64,000 nt of DNA. It comes from Polyangiaceae bacterium. Its GTDB lineage: Bacteria; Myxococcota_A; Polyangia; Polyangiales; Polyangiaceae. Below, in pieces: positions 8,769 through 18,500 of this stretch; position 1 is the first letter of the stretch; each line of letters begins with the position of its first letter. The position numbers and the translations under genes were made by a program. The stretch is taken from the NCBI GenBank assembly GCA_013214025.1, contig JABSRN010000057.1, positions 16,773 to 80,772 on the forward strand, given 5' to 3'. Under the pieces are notes generated by a model that made no database searches, had not been told where the DNA came from, and saw only the letters and a program-made list of their open reading frames with translations.

Positions 8769-10175
8769 TCAAAGACAAGCTGGAGCCTGACGCAAACTGC
8801 CGTCGCAAAGATTTGGGGAACGATCGACGGGCACCACGTAGTTCGGAATGGCGGAGACCATAGTCATGTTCATGCCAAAGGAGAGACCGTCACAGGCCAC
8901 GTCAGACGATGGGAATTCCCGAGTACTGGCACGATCCACGCTTCGGCAAAGGATGCCCTGAAGAGCGGAATAGCCGGTGTCCCCGAGGCACATGGGCTGG
9001 GAGCCGATATCGGTACCGGAGAGAGGATCCGCCATGCGTTGAGCAGCGAGGAGGGCACTGGAGAGCTGCCAACGGCCGCCCAACGTACACTCGTTAGCCC
9101 GCCAAGCATTGCCGATGACTGCGTTGTCAGGCGTCGCCTGGATGTCACAGAGCAGCGTCGAGTTTTTCAATATGATTTCGATATCCCCCTTACCGGATGC
9201 GTAGGGCTGCCCGGGCAGCACAATGCGCATGTCAGGGAATCGCGCGACCAATCGACCGCCGCTGATGTAAGCGATATCTGTCAGGCTCGTCGGAGTCGTT
9301 GCGGAAAACTGGCGACAGGCACTGGGCGCTGCCGGATCACAACCTGCGCCCGACGGGATCTGCACCGACGTGTCATCGATATCCCAGGACGGAATATTGT
9401 CCATGCTGGGGGTTATGCCGTCTGGATAGGGAGCAGCGATTAACAGCGCGACATCCACATCATTGTCATCGCCGACAACCTCGTCGCTGGAGTCATCGTT
9501 GTAGCCGCTGACGTGGAACAGAATGGCGCCGTTGCCCACAGTGATATTTTCGTTGAAGGGCAGGCTAAACAGTTGGTCCTGAAAGTACCGAAAAAAACCA
9601 CCCCCGGCATTGTCCACGCCGAGAGCACCATCTGGGTACGTGCCGTCTGAAAAATCTGCATCGCTGCACTCCGGCTCTGCCGCAACGCGGTCGCAGTCCC
9701 CGTCGAGATCGATACCGATGTTGCGATAACCGGTGGTGTCCGGAAGGGCCGTGCCGAAATCAATGCTGGATGTACCGAAGCTAAACGAGCTGTCGGTGCC
9801 TTGCGCCTGAGTTAACGCCCGGTCCGGACAGATGTCGACTGGGGGCGTGCCGCCCGTACCCCCCGTGCCCGAGCCTGCGGTGGAGCTGACGGCGCCGGTC
9901 GAGCTGGTAGCGCCGGTGCCGTTGTGGGCGCCACCTACGCCACCCGCATCTAAACCACCGTCCCCGGGCCGCAGCAAGCTGGTGTCGTAAATTGAGCAAG
10001 CCCCCGACGCCGTGACAGCGAACAGACTCAACAGCGCCGAGGTGCCCCACGCCGAACGCGAGGGCCATCGCCGCCCACGGGGAAACCACTTAGGCTCTGA
10101 CCGCCCAAGAACGGCACTAGGAGGCATTCGCGAGTCCACAGCGCTCGTATAGCACGAGGGCTTCTTCTCTCTCAT
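8769..10175 (-). CDS. Secreted lipoprotein, function unknown
   Basis: A 468-residue predicted lipoprotein. A long basic N-terminus leads to a hydrophobic segment ending in the lipobox ASGAC (Cys near residue 64 from this start). After the Cys comes a Gly/Ser/Thr-rich linker with GTG/TGG repeats, then a ~350-residue beta-rich body with paired Cys residues and Asp-rich loops (DDNDVDVALLI, DLDGDCDR). I recognise no named family; the layout resembles large myxobacterial surface lipoproteins. The ATG at 10175 overlaps the stop of the upstream Cys-rich lipoprotein by one base (TAATG), so the two are translationally coupled and may form one surface complex. Longer starts further up would run inside the neighbour. 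Confidence 0.75.
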   Translation of the reverse strand: MREKKPSCYTSAVDSRMPPSAVLGRSEPKWFPRGRRWPSRSAWGTSALLSLFAVTASGACSIYDTSLLRPGDGGLDAGGVGGAHNGTGATSSTGAVSSTAGSGTGGTGGTPPVDICPDRALTQAQGTDSSFSFGTSSIDFGTALPDTTGYRNIGIDLDGDCDRVAAEPECSDADFSDGTYPDGALGVDNAGGGFFRYFQDQLFSLPFNENITVGNGAILFHVSGYNDDSSDEVVGDDNDVDVALLIAAPYPDGITPSMDNIPSWDIDDTSVQIPSGAGCDPAAPSACRQFSATTPTSLTDIAYISGGRLVARFPDMRIVLPGQPYASGKGDIEIILKNSTLLCDIQATPDNAVIGNAWRANECTLGGRWQLSSALLAAQRMADPLSGTDIGSQPMCLGDTGYSALQGILCRSVDRASTREFPSSDVACDGLSFGMNMTMVSAIPNYVVPVDRSPNLCDGSLRQAPACL

Positions 10176-11650
10176 TATTGTGTCGCGTCCGCACAGACAC
10201 ACGCCGGGCTGGGCAATAGCTGCCGACTGACCTCGGTGCCCCGGAGCTTGAAATAGCGTTCTGTCTGGGGGTATGGCGGCAACTCCAAGCCGATCTTAGC
10301 CGCGCCCACCCCAGCCTCATCCAGCGTGATTTCTTTGTTGTCGACGCCACCGAGGACGAAGGGCTTCAGCGGCACCGTGACGAGGTCGTCCTGGATCTCC
10401 ACTTCGTCCAACTTCAGGTCTCCCATTTGGCAGAGGACGGCACCCGCGCGACACACGGTGGTGCCGTAGGTGAACCAGTCGTCCACCTTGTCGTCCCCCC
10501 AAGTGATCACGTTGTTTTGCAGCGTGCCGCGAGCGTGGCGGTAGACCACGCCGTCCTTGGCGGACGTGGACTCACAAACCTGTTTATCCCCCTCGACAGC
10601 GCCGGCTCGAGCCAGCAGGTCCGAGTGTACGTCTCGAATGGTGAAGCGCAACCTGTAGGTCAACGACACAAATTCCACCGTACCATTGGCGAAGGCACCG
10701 TTGTCATTCTGATAACGCAGGAACATGGTCGCCTCCTCCACGCCATCGCAGGGCGGCGACGCATTCTCATAGCAATTCCACTCCTCGTCATCGAAGGACT
10801 GCTGATTGCCGATCTCGCTGTCTCCCATGCCGAGCGGACTCTGGCGGAGGTGGTACTCCGCGTCCGCCAAATCGTATTCGACGAGCCAGCTCTCGGGACA
10901 AATGCAGATGCCACCCTCGCACTCGAAGCTGCCCTCGCTCTTACACTGGGAATCGCAGCCGTCGCCGTCGATGAAGTTACCGTCGTCGCACTCTTCTTCG
11001 CCGTTGGTTTCGTTGTCGCCACAGCTTAGACTGCAAGTCACCCCCGTACAGCTCGCACCTTCTTCCACCACACAGCTGTCGCAGCCGTCTCCGGTATCGG
11101 CATTTCCGTCGTCGCACTCTTCATCGGCGGCGGTGATGCGATCTCCACACTCACTTTCACACACGCTGGGCTCGCCACTGCAACTGAATCCCAACTCAAC
11201 TTCGCAGGCCGAGTTGCAGCCGTCGTTGTTGCCGCGATTGCCGTCATCGCATTCTTCGCTACCGGTTATTTCCCGATCGGGGCACTCGCTGACCTTGAGA
11301 CTGGGAGCGCAGATGCTCGGGATGTCGTTGCAGAACCAGCCGTATTCGACCTGACACGTGGAATCGCAGCCGTCGCCGGAATCAGTGTTGAGATCGTCGC
11401 AGGACTCGATGCCGTTGGGTCGGCCATTGCCGCAAGGCGCTTCCTCCGTGCCGCCGCCGGCGCCAGCGTTCGACGAACCTCCGATGACCGTGCCGGCACC
11501 GCCCGATCCACTGGCGCCCGATCCATTGCCGCCGGTTTGATCGGTGGCGCCGCCTTCAGAGGCCGGCGGCGGTCCGCACGCGATCACCGCAACGGTCACC
11601 GCGGCTAGGCAACATTGGGCAATCAAGACCTGAGATAATCGGCGGCTCAT
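10175..11650 (-). CDS. Lipoprotein with four Cys-rich (DUF4215-type) repeats
   Basis: About 491 residues from the ATG at 11650. Signal with lipobox VIAC (Cys near residue 25), then a Gly/Ser-rich linker. Four Cys-rich repeats of ~40 residues follow (about residues 70-230), each with the hallmark 'E-CDDGN---GDGC' pattern: ESCDDLNTDSGDGCDSTC, EECDDGNRGNNDGCNSAC, EECDDGNADTGDGCDSC and EECDDGNFIDGDGCDSQC. This is the 'Myxococcus cysteine-rich repeat' / DUF4215 family, a secreted disulfide-stabilised module. The C-terminal ~260 residues are a beta-rich domain I cannot name. Repeat 3 has one Cys fewer in its core than the others. Coupled to the next lipoprotein gene by a TAATG overlap. Likely exposed on the outer membrane. 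Confidence 0.85.
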   Translation of the reverse strand: MSRRLSQVLIAQCCLAAVTVAVIACGPPPASEGGATDQTGGNGSGASGSGGAGTVIGGSSNAGAGGGTEEAPCGNGRPNGIESCDDLNTDSGDGCDSTCQVEYGWFCNDIPSICAPSLKVSECPDREITGSEECDDGNRGNNDGCNSACEVELGFSCSGEPSVCESECGDRITAADEECDDGNADTGDGCDSCVVEEGASCTGVTCSLSCGDNETNGEEECDDGNFIDGDGCDSQCKSEGSFECEGGICICPESWLVEYDLADAEYHLRQSPLGMGDSEIGNQQSFDDEEWNCYENASPPCDGVEEATMFLRYQNDNGAFANGTVEFVSLTYRLRFTIRDVHSDLLARAGAVEGDKQVCESTSAKDGVVYRHARGTLQNNVITWGDDKVDDWFTYGTTVCRAGAVLCQMGDLKLDEVEIQDDLVTVPLKPFVLGGVDNKEITLDEAGVGAAKIGLELPPYPQTERYFKLRGTEVSRQLLPSPACVCADATQ

Positions 11651-12230
11651 AGTTTGATAAGGGGTAAAGAATCGACGCTTAAGAATACCGGTTCCGAACA
11701 AGCAGTGAAAGAACTCCGCGCGATGCTTGTCATTGCTGCCAACTGAACGCCCTCAGAGGGGAAGAAATCCGGGTTCCTCCCCCCATGGGGGTCCGGCGCC
11801 CCGACGCCCATGCTCCACAGGCACACATCATCCCACCCGTCCACCGGTGGCTGCCCGCGCCTCGGCCCCCGGCGCCCGGCGCTGTGAACCAAAAACCCTC
11901 GATGGCAATGCTGAAGGCTGACGCAATGCACCACAGCTTCGGTCCCGGGACGCCGAAGTATGGGAGTGAAAGCGCCCCGAGAAAACGCCCCAGCGGCGCC
12001 GAAATCCGCGCATGACGGGCAGCCGGGCTGATCGATTCATGATGCGACGCGTGAGCCGGGCCGCGGTGCGGATTCGGCGGTGCGGATTCGGCGGTGCGGA
12101 TTCGGCGGTGCGGATTCGGCGGTGCGGATTCGGCGGTGCGGATTCAGCGATGTGCTTGCCGCCAATCCCCCCTTTCGAGGCATACTCCAGAGGTCCGGCG
12201 CGAGCCGCCCCAGCCCGAGAGAACAGCGAA
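11651..12230. other. 580-bp gene-free region between divergent genes
   Basis: Lies between the minus-strand Cys-rich lipoprotein and the plus-strand acetyltransferase. Its distinctive content is the 14-bp tandem repeat array at 12063-12146. The left half is rich in C/G runs and holds no reading frame with recognisable protein features. Both flanking genes must be transcribed from here, but I see no strong promoter consensus on either strand. Confidence 0.6.
12063..12146 (+). repeat. Six-copy 14-bp tandem repeat
   Basis: Six head-to-tail copies of GCGGTGCGGATTCG fill this span without interruption; only the last base of the sixth copy differs (A instead of G). It ends 84 bp before the ATG of the acetyltransferase gene. 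Because 14 is not a multiple of three, the array stays open in several frames and creates spurious Arg/Ala-rich reading frames on both strands. The near-perfect identity suggests recent expansion. Confidence 0.95.
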
Positions 12231-12692
12231 ATGATTTCATATTCCATCAGTTACGAATCCATCACCGATGCCGACATCGCGTCCCTCGAAGAACTCTTTG
12301 CCGCCTGCTTTCGTCAGAGCGTTTCCAAAAACTTCCCTCGCTTGTTGCGAGAGAAGCATCACCTGATGGTCATGTTCGCCAAGGATGGCGACAAAGCGGT
12401 GGGCTACAAAGTGGGTTACTCCCAACACCACCACACATTCCTCAGTTGGCTCGGCGGTGTACACCCGGAGTATCAGGGCAAAGGCATCGCCAAAGAGCTG
12501 CTTCATCGGCAGCTCAAGTGGTGCACCGAACACGAATACGTTCACGTGCTCACCGAGGTCCGTAACATTTGGCGTCCGCAGCTCATCCTCAATCTAAAAG
12601 AGGGCTTCGACGTGATCGGCACCCACCTAGATCCCGAGGACCACACGATCGTGTGCATGCGAAAAGCGTTGCGGGTTCACCCGACCCACTGA
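12231..12692 (+). CDS. GNAT-family N-acetyltransferase
   Basis: A 153-residue acetyl-CoA-dependent acyltransferase. Motif A is clear: GGVHPEYQGKGIAKELL (about residues 77-93), including the Q-x-x-G-x-G/A pyrophosphate-binding loop, and the following strand VHVLTEVRNIWRPQLILNLKEGFDVIGTHLDP fits the C-terminal half of the GNAT fold. I chose ATG 12231 because the upstream in-frame extension would translate the tandem repeat into low-complexity Arg/Gly sequence. There is no good Shine-Dalgarno. The substrate is unknown; the next gene, a small-molecule kinase, starts 25 bp downstream and may be co-transcribed. Confidence 0.87.
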   Translation: MISYSISYESITDADIASLEELFAACFRQSVSKNFPRLLREKHHLMVMFAKDGDKAVGYKVGYSQHHHTFLSWLGGVHPEYQGKGIAKELLHRQLKWCTEHEYVHVLTEVRNIWRPQLILNLKEGFDVIGTHLDPEDHTIVCMRKALRVHPTH

Positions 12693-12717
12693 GCCATTCT
12701 GCCAAGCTCCCGGTGCC

Positions 12718-13761
12718 GTGCCAGAATCGTCCATCACGTCGCCCCCTCCGGTGCTCAATCGCGAAGTCCGAGATGCGGTCGGGGCCGTATCCGCTCGGGC
12801 CGTCGCTCGAGTCCAGACGCTCTGGAGCGGCTACGGTGCGATCTGGCGCTACGCGCTTGTGGGGGCTGCAGCTCCGACCGTCATCGTCAAACAGGTCACA
12901 CCTCCCAACGAAGCCAAACACCCGCGAGGCTGGCACTCGGACTTGTCTCACAAGCGCAAGCTGCACTCCTACCGAGTCGAGCACGCCTGGTATGCCCACT
13001 TCGCCCGGACCGCCAGAGACTCACGCGTCCCCGACGCCCTCTACACTCGCGGACAGAACGGAAGCTGGACCTTCGTGCTCGAAGATCTCGACGCCGCGGG
13101 TTTCCCCGAACGTCGCTCCCGACTGACGCCCTCAGAGATGGACGCTTGCCTACGATGGCTAGCCAACTTCCACGCGTGTTTCTTCGGCTGCCCCGGCGAG
13201 GGGCTCTGGCCTACGGGCAGTTACTGGCACCTCGAGACACGCCCGGACGAACACCGAGCGATGCGGGACACCGCCCTTCAGCGGGCAGCCACTGACATCG
13301 ACGAGCGACTGGGTCGAGCACAGTTTCAGTGTCTCATTCATGGGGACGCCAAAATCGCTAACTTTTGTTTTCCCCAGCAGCGGAATAGCTCCGCGCTCTC
13401 GGTCGCCGCCGTGGACTTTCAGTACGTCGGAAAGGGCTGTGGCATGAAAGACGTGGCTTACTGGCTGAGCAGTTGTCTCGGCGAGGACCAGCTACAGACC
13501 CAGGCGCCTCAACTGCTGACTCTCTATTTTCAACACCTGAGCCAGGCACTGGAAAAACATCGGCCCGCTGTGGACGCGGCGGCCGTCGAGGGGGAATGGC
13601 GGAGTCTGTACCCGCTCGCTTGGGCCGACTTCGTGCGCTTTCTCGATGGGTGGGCTCCCGAACACAACAAATTGCATGGCTACAGTCGTCGCATCACCAG
13701 CGAAGCCCTGCGCTACCTGGATAGCGGCCCTTCGCCCTCGGACCACCGCCGGCAGCACTAG
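12718..13761 (+). CDS. Aminoglycoside-phosphotransferase/choline-kinase-fold protein (EcKinase/CHK-like)
   Basis: A 347-residue kinase-fold protein. The Brenner-type catalytic loop LIHGDAKIANFCF (about residues 204-216; HGDxxxxN) and the metal-binding DFQ in AAVDFQYVGKGCG (about 231-243) are both present. DFQ in place of DFD, and the layout, recall ecdysteroid-kinase-like/CHK proteins, which phosphorylate hydroxyl groups of small molecules. Start is GTG at 12718. No resistance context is visible, so a metabolic substrate is more likely than an aminoglycoside. Convergent with the MaoC-type gene; only 28 bp separates the two stops. Confidence 0.78.
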   Translation: MPESSITSPPPVLNREVRDAVGAVSARAVARVQTLWSGYGAIWRYALVGAAAPTVIVKQVTPPNEAKHPRGWHSDLSHKRKLHSYRVEHAWYAHFARTARDSRVPDALYTRGQNGSWTFVLEDLDAAGFPERRSRLTPSEMDACLRWLANFHACFFGCPGEGLWPTGSYWHLETRPDEHRAMRDTALQRAATDIDERLGRAQFQCLIHGDAKIANFCFPQQRNSSALSVAAVDFQYVGKGCGMKDVAYWLSSCLGEDQLQTQAPQLLTLYFQHLSQALEKHRPAVDAAAVEGEWRSLYPLAWADFVRFLDGWAPEHNKLHGYSRRITSEALRYLDSGPSPSDHRRQH

Positions 13762-13789
13762 TAATAGTGCATTACTTTCATGAAAATTA

Positions 13790-14743
13790 CTAATAGTAGA
13801 GGGTCGTTTGATTACCGACTCGCAGCAAGTCTCCGTGCTGATTCGTCCAGCGACGCTCGTTGACGAAGAAAAGCATCGTACCCATCCGGCCTTCCTTTTC
13901 GTAAACATCGGCAAGTCGACTCGTTTCACTCACCACGTCTCCGGGTCGCAGCGGAGCAAAGTATCGGTTCCGCTGTCCGCCGTTCAGCACTCGGTAACCC
14001 GGTTCATTGCGCATCCCGCGCAACCACGGATCCCCGAGTCGGTAGTTCGTCATCCAGGCAAACGGATTGAACTCTCGAGGAGCCACCAGCCCTCCCCAGG
14101 GACACTGCGCAGCTGGCTCCTCGTCGTAGAAATTGGGCGGCGGTGGCTCCGGGTAGTAGCAGGCTATCGCCCATCGCCGAATGTCGTTAGCGCCCACAGC
14201 CAGCGAGTGCTGGGAGGCCGTCGTCTCGCCAACGCGGTCCAAACACCGCTGCTCGAGGTAGCGCCCCAGCTTGCCTTGGCCAGTCGTCGCCCTGGGCTCG
14301 GGTGATGGCATTACCCGGGGCGAACCGTCGAATAGTTGGACGGTGGCTTTGCCCGGCGCCGTATTCTTGCCGTCCTGATTTTTCACCCCCAGGGTCAAGT
14401 GCACCAGCTGGTGTCCATCCCTGAGCTCCTTGCCGCTCACGACCGCGGTCGCCGACAACTGATCCCCCTTGAAGTTGAGCCCGCGAAACTCGACCTCAAA
14501 ATCGACGATGTCACCCCGGCTTCCCAGCCAGCTGCGCAGCGTGTTGTGCATATAGGAGATGCGCAAATTTCCCATCCCGAACACGTCCTTTTGCCCCGCC
14601 GCACGCGCAGCATCGCCATCCATATGGATGGGAACGAATTCGTCGTTGACCGCCGCGTAGCGATTCCAGTTCGCCAGATCTGTGGTCCGCCGGAACTCTG
14701 GCAATACATCGCCTACGGAGATTTCCGAATACTCAGCGTTCAT
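13790..14743 (-). CDS. MaoC/FAS1-like double hot-dog acyl dehydratase
   Basis: About 317 residues from the ATG at 14743. The N-terminal half has a hydratase-type site, NDEFVPIHMDGDAARAAGQKD (compare GDxNPIHxD), followed by the hot-dog strands GDQLSATAVVSGKELRDGHQLVHLTLGV. The C-terminal half (about 165-317) looks like a second hot-dog unit of the FAS1-like dehydratase type, with RFFAPLRPGDVVSETSRLADV-like spacing (here YFAPLRPGDVV). Such proteins hydrate enoyl-CoA or dehydrate 3-hydroxyacyl-CoA. It faces a decayed amidohydrolase across a 167-bp gap. Substrate not inferable. Confidence 0.8.
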   Translation of the reverse strand: MNAEYSEISVGDVLPEFRRTTDLANWNRYAAVNDEFVPIHMDGDAARAAGQKDVFGMGNLRISYMHNTLRSWLGSRGDIVDFEVEFRGLNFKGDQLSATAVVSGKELRDGHQLVHLTLGVKNQDGKNTAPGKATVQLFDGSPRVMPSPEPRATTGQGKLGRYLEQRCLDRVGETTASQHSLAVGANDIRRWAIACYYPEPPPPNFYDEEPAAQCPWGGLVAPREFNPFAWMTNYRLGDPWLRGMRNEPGYRVLNGGQRNRYFAPLRPGDVVSETSRLADVYEKEGRMGTMLFFVNERRWTNQHGDLLRVGNQTTLYY

Positions 14744-14910
14744 CGATCTCGATTCCCTCGCTCGAACAGCCAACTGTCCGCACTCATGACGTGATGCATG
14801 CCATTTTGCTTACCAGCCGTTGAGCATTATTTGAGTTTCCTGATCCGGCGTACTGGAGAGGAGCGATTAACCGGGGGCCCCAAGCCGCCCCACATTTCCC
14901 CCCGGCACCG

Positions 14911-15449
14911 ATGAGCAAGCAGGGTCTCCGAGTTTTTGATAGCGACATGCATGTGATGGAACCTGCCTATCTGTGGCCGCAGTACAGCGAACCCGCCTAC
15001 AAACACCTAGCGCCTGTGGGCCTCATGGAGAGGCCACGGGTAACCGCGGACTCGGCGAACGCCGGCCGTGGCATCACCCCGACTACGACCCCCTCTGGGC
15101 AGGGCTCGCGAAACTCGGCGTGACCGTATGTTTCCACGATGCCGGGCGCACTCACCTGACTCCCGATTACTCCCTCGTCATTCTTGATAAAATCATGCTC
15201 TGGCATACTTTCAATCAGCCCATCGGGATCATGAGCGTCCTGGCCACCATGATAGCCGGCGGCGTGATAGACCGCTTTCCGAAGTTGCGCTTTGGCCTAC
15301 TCGAGGGCAACTGTTCCTGGGCCCCTTGGTTGACTCATCGTCTGGACGAACACTGGGAGTGGATAGGCCGCCTCGAAGCACCGGATTTGACTCAAGCGCC
15401 GTCAGAGTACTTCAAGAGCAATTGCTTTTTGTCCTTAGAAAGCAACTAA
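14911..15449 (+). pseudogene. Remnant of an amidohydrolase-2 family gene (internal deletion, frameshift, truncated 3' end)
   Basis: Two frames carry consecutive pieces of one family. The first (14911 to ~15050) begins MSKQGLRVFDSDMHVMEPAYL, the usual start of amidohydrolase-2 proteins with the metal-binding DxH. The second (~15050-15449, another frame) has HHPDYDPLWAGLAKLGVTVCFHDAG, MLWHTFNQPIGIMSVLATMI, LLEGNCSWAPWLTHRLDEHW and PSEYFKSNCFLSLES, which in intact relatives lies far downstream. About 150-170 residues that normally separate these parts are gone, the frame changes at the junction, and the protein stops before the usual C-terminal Asp-containing segment. Intact members are roughly 380 residues. 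I conclude deletion plus decay, not a sequencing slip alone. Confidence 0.82.
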
Positions 15450-15576
15450 GTCACGAGTATTTACCGGCTTTACAACATCGACCCGGACGGGCCAGTGATG
15501 GGCAAGCGCTAGCCAACGCTTTCTGCGGACGCACCGGCTCCCCCACGCCCCAGCAGCCGGAATCGCCGAGGCGCGG

Positions 15577-18500
15577 CTACTGCGGTGTGCCGAGACTGAT
15601 GGTGACCCGCAGGCGCTCGCGAATGGTCAGATACTGGTGACTGACCGAGTAGCGCAGCAGCTCTTGGCGACGTTCGGTTGGACTCAGCGAGTTCGCGTCA
15701 TCTCCGGCCTCGCGAATGACGGCCAGGGCCGATTGTAAATCGCCGCACACCAACAGGCCGGCACGGTCCGCGGTGAGATCGATTCCGTTCACCCAACGAT
15801 CGAGATCGATCATGGCCCCACGCTTGAGCAGCACGTTTACCGGTCGAGCCAGCTGATCTCGGTCTTGGGCGGAGAGATGAGTCCGCAGGGCTTCAAGAGC
15901 TTCGACTATGGGGCCTTCTAGCCCCGGCGGTACGGGCAACGTCGGAGCGATGAACTTCGTCGCCGCCAAGACCCACGCCTTACGAGCGTCGGTCGACGCC
16001 AATAGGTAGCGGGAGAATGAGCCCCCGTTGAGGTAGCTCAGATGCGAACCAGCAACGAAGGAGGCTCGAAAGCTAAGGGTACCGGGGGAAAGCCCGGCCG
16101 CCCCCAATACGATGGCCGGAGGGCGACCCTTAATAAGACTGAGCCCGCCTGGGCTGTCGGGGTTCCGAAACATTCGTGGCAAGTTCATGCCGAGCGTGGC
16201 CGCCCCGAGCGTGAGCGCTTTCACAAGAACTCCATCATGCTCCGTCTGAATTTCGCGTTCGTCCGTATGCCCCAGCTTTCGGAGGCTCTTGCTGTGCGAC
16301 GCCAGCAGAGCCGGAAGTGTGAGGGCGAAAATTTCCGAGACCTGGGGATCTGCATCCGGGTGAGTGATGAGCTCTGACCAATCCTGACGGGGCAGCCGTG
16401 CCGTAGTCTGGGTCGACGAAAGCTCCCGATGGCGCTTGAAGAACAGCTCCTCTTCAGGATCCGCACGACCGATCACGGTCAAGGCTTGGCATACACACCA
16501 GGTAGCGTCCGCATGATCGACCTGAGCATAAATCCGACGCAGGTCGCGGTAGGCCTCGGGTCGATACGGGTCGTCCGCTAGCACGGCTTCCTGAGCAGAT
16601 ACTGCCTGGGACAAGTACCGAACCGGATCGGAAGCGTACAATTCCGCCAACAGGGCGCGCCGTGTATCATCGCTAGGATCGAGCGCGAGGGCCTGTTCGT
16701 TTACGTCGATGGCGCGGTCAACGCGAAGGTTGCTCACCATCAAGTCGCCGAGATCGTCCAAACATTGAAGCGCCCGCGCGGAGTCTCCACGCTCCAGCGC
16801 GAGCTCCGCCTGACTCTCGTATAGTTGTTCCAGAGCGTCGTCGTCTCCGAGTTCCTTGTGCAATTTGACCGCTTCCCGCAGAGCCTTCTCGAGCGTCGGA
16901 TCCGCCGCCAAGGACATGTTGAGCAATTCCATTGCCCGTTGCTTGTCCCCCAGCTCCCGACTCGCCAGTTGGGATGCCACGTGCAGATAGCTGGCCTGCT
17001 GACGATGATCGTCTACCACGTCGACCAGCTCCAGAATTACTGCCAGCAGCTCCTTCCAGTCTTTGCTCTGGCCATAGAGTTCCATCAACCGGACTAGGAC
17101 CTCTCGTTCTCCGGGGCGCTCCGCCAATGCAGACAGGTAATATTTTGTGGCGGTGCTCAACTGGGACACGCCGGCACTCAGTTCGGCCATTTCAATCCAC
17201 AAATCGAACTTCTTTTCTGGCGCCAAGCGCCCCAGCAGGCGCTCCACTACCGGCTCAAGTTCCTCCGGGCGGTTCCGTGCGGCATAGAGACGCGCCAAAC
17301 TCAATAGCGGCTCAACAGACTCGGGATTCATATCCGCGGCTTCTCGCAACGATGGCGTTGCCAGGGCCAGCTTGCCCGCTCGACGGGTAGCCTCGCCAAG
17401 GATGTACAATGCCTGGGCCTTTTGGGGCCGAGACATCTTGCCGGCAAAACGCGAGATGAAGCTCCGAGTGACGGACATGATGCGCTCAGGAACGGAACGC
17501 TCAAAGGTCAGAAGAACCGTCTGATATTGTGACTCGATGTTGTCAGCCGATAGCTCGATGAGCTCATCCAACACACGTTCGCTCGCCTCCGCGTTGCCGG
17601 AAGCCGCCAGAGCTTCCGCTTGTCGCGCCAACACCTGCAGCAGCTCCTCTTCGCCCAAGGCTTCGCGGTGTTGGAGAACATTGTTGAAGTGCTCGGCGGC
17701 CTCTTTGAAGTTTTCCTTCTCGAAGCTCAGATCGGCGACTAATCGGTGCGCTCGGGGGTTCCCCTCATCCAAATTCAGAGCACGCCTCGCGCTTCGAATC
17801 GCCTGTTCGGGATCCTTCAGATCCATCACCCAAATCTCGGCTATCTGGGTCCACAAGATCGCGGAAGCGCGGCCGCCGCTCTCACACTCAAGCGCTTGCT
17901 CGTAGATGCGAACCGCTGCAGCGGGCTCGCCGGAAGCTCGTTCCGCCGCGGCAAAGGCCTCCAGGGTGCTGACCTCGCCCGGACGCTTCTCAAGTGCCAA
18001 CTTATACCGTTTAACGGCTTGCCCCCAATTGCCCTGCTCCTCCAGCAAAGCCGCTGCTCGCAAATGATGAGATGCCGCCGTCTGAGGGTCGTCCGCCTGT
18101 ACCGCGAGTTTATCAATGGCGTCCAGCGCCGCCTCAGCATCTCCCGTTGCCTGGGTCAGCTCTGCGATGAAATTTAGCGTTTGGGCGTGATCAGGTACGA
18201 GCTTCGCTATCGCCGCCGCGACTTCGAGCGCCGCCTCGGGATATTGCAAATCATCGCGGTAGAGCTCCGCCAAGGAGAACAACAACGCCACTCGCGGTTC
18301 TGTGCCCTCCGCCCGATCGGCCCGCAATTGTCGAATGCGCGCCAACTTCTGTGGCTGCGCTAGTTCCTTGTAGTGACCGTCCAACTCTGTGAGCGCTTCG
18401 TCGTTGGCGGGATCAATTTCCAGCACTCGCTCCCAAGTTTCGCTGGCCAGTTCGCGATTCAAGAACTCCTTGGAATGAATCCAAGCAATCCGACCCAGCA

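Noticed and set aside
10427..11029. 200-codon plus-strand frame opposite the Cys-rich lipoprotein
   Set aside because: The minus-strand frame has clear DUF4215 repeats. The opposite frame is a by-product of that repeat's codon pattern.
12063..12146. CRISPR array
   Set aside because: The units are contiguous 14-mers without spacers and no cas genes are in the window.
12012..12230. Upstream in-frame extension of the acetyltransferase through the tandem repeat
   Set aside because: It would translate the 14-bp array as Arg/Cys/Gly-rich low-complexity sequence with no family match. The GNAT fold starts at the ATG at 12231.
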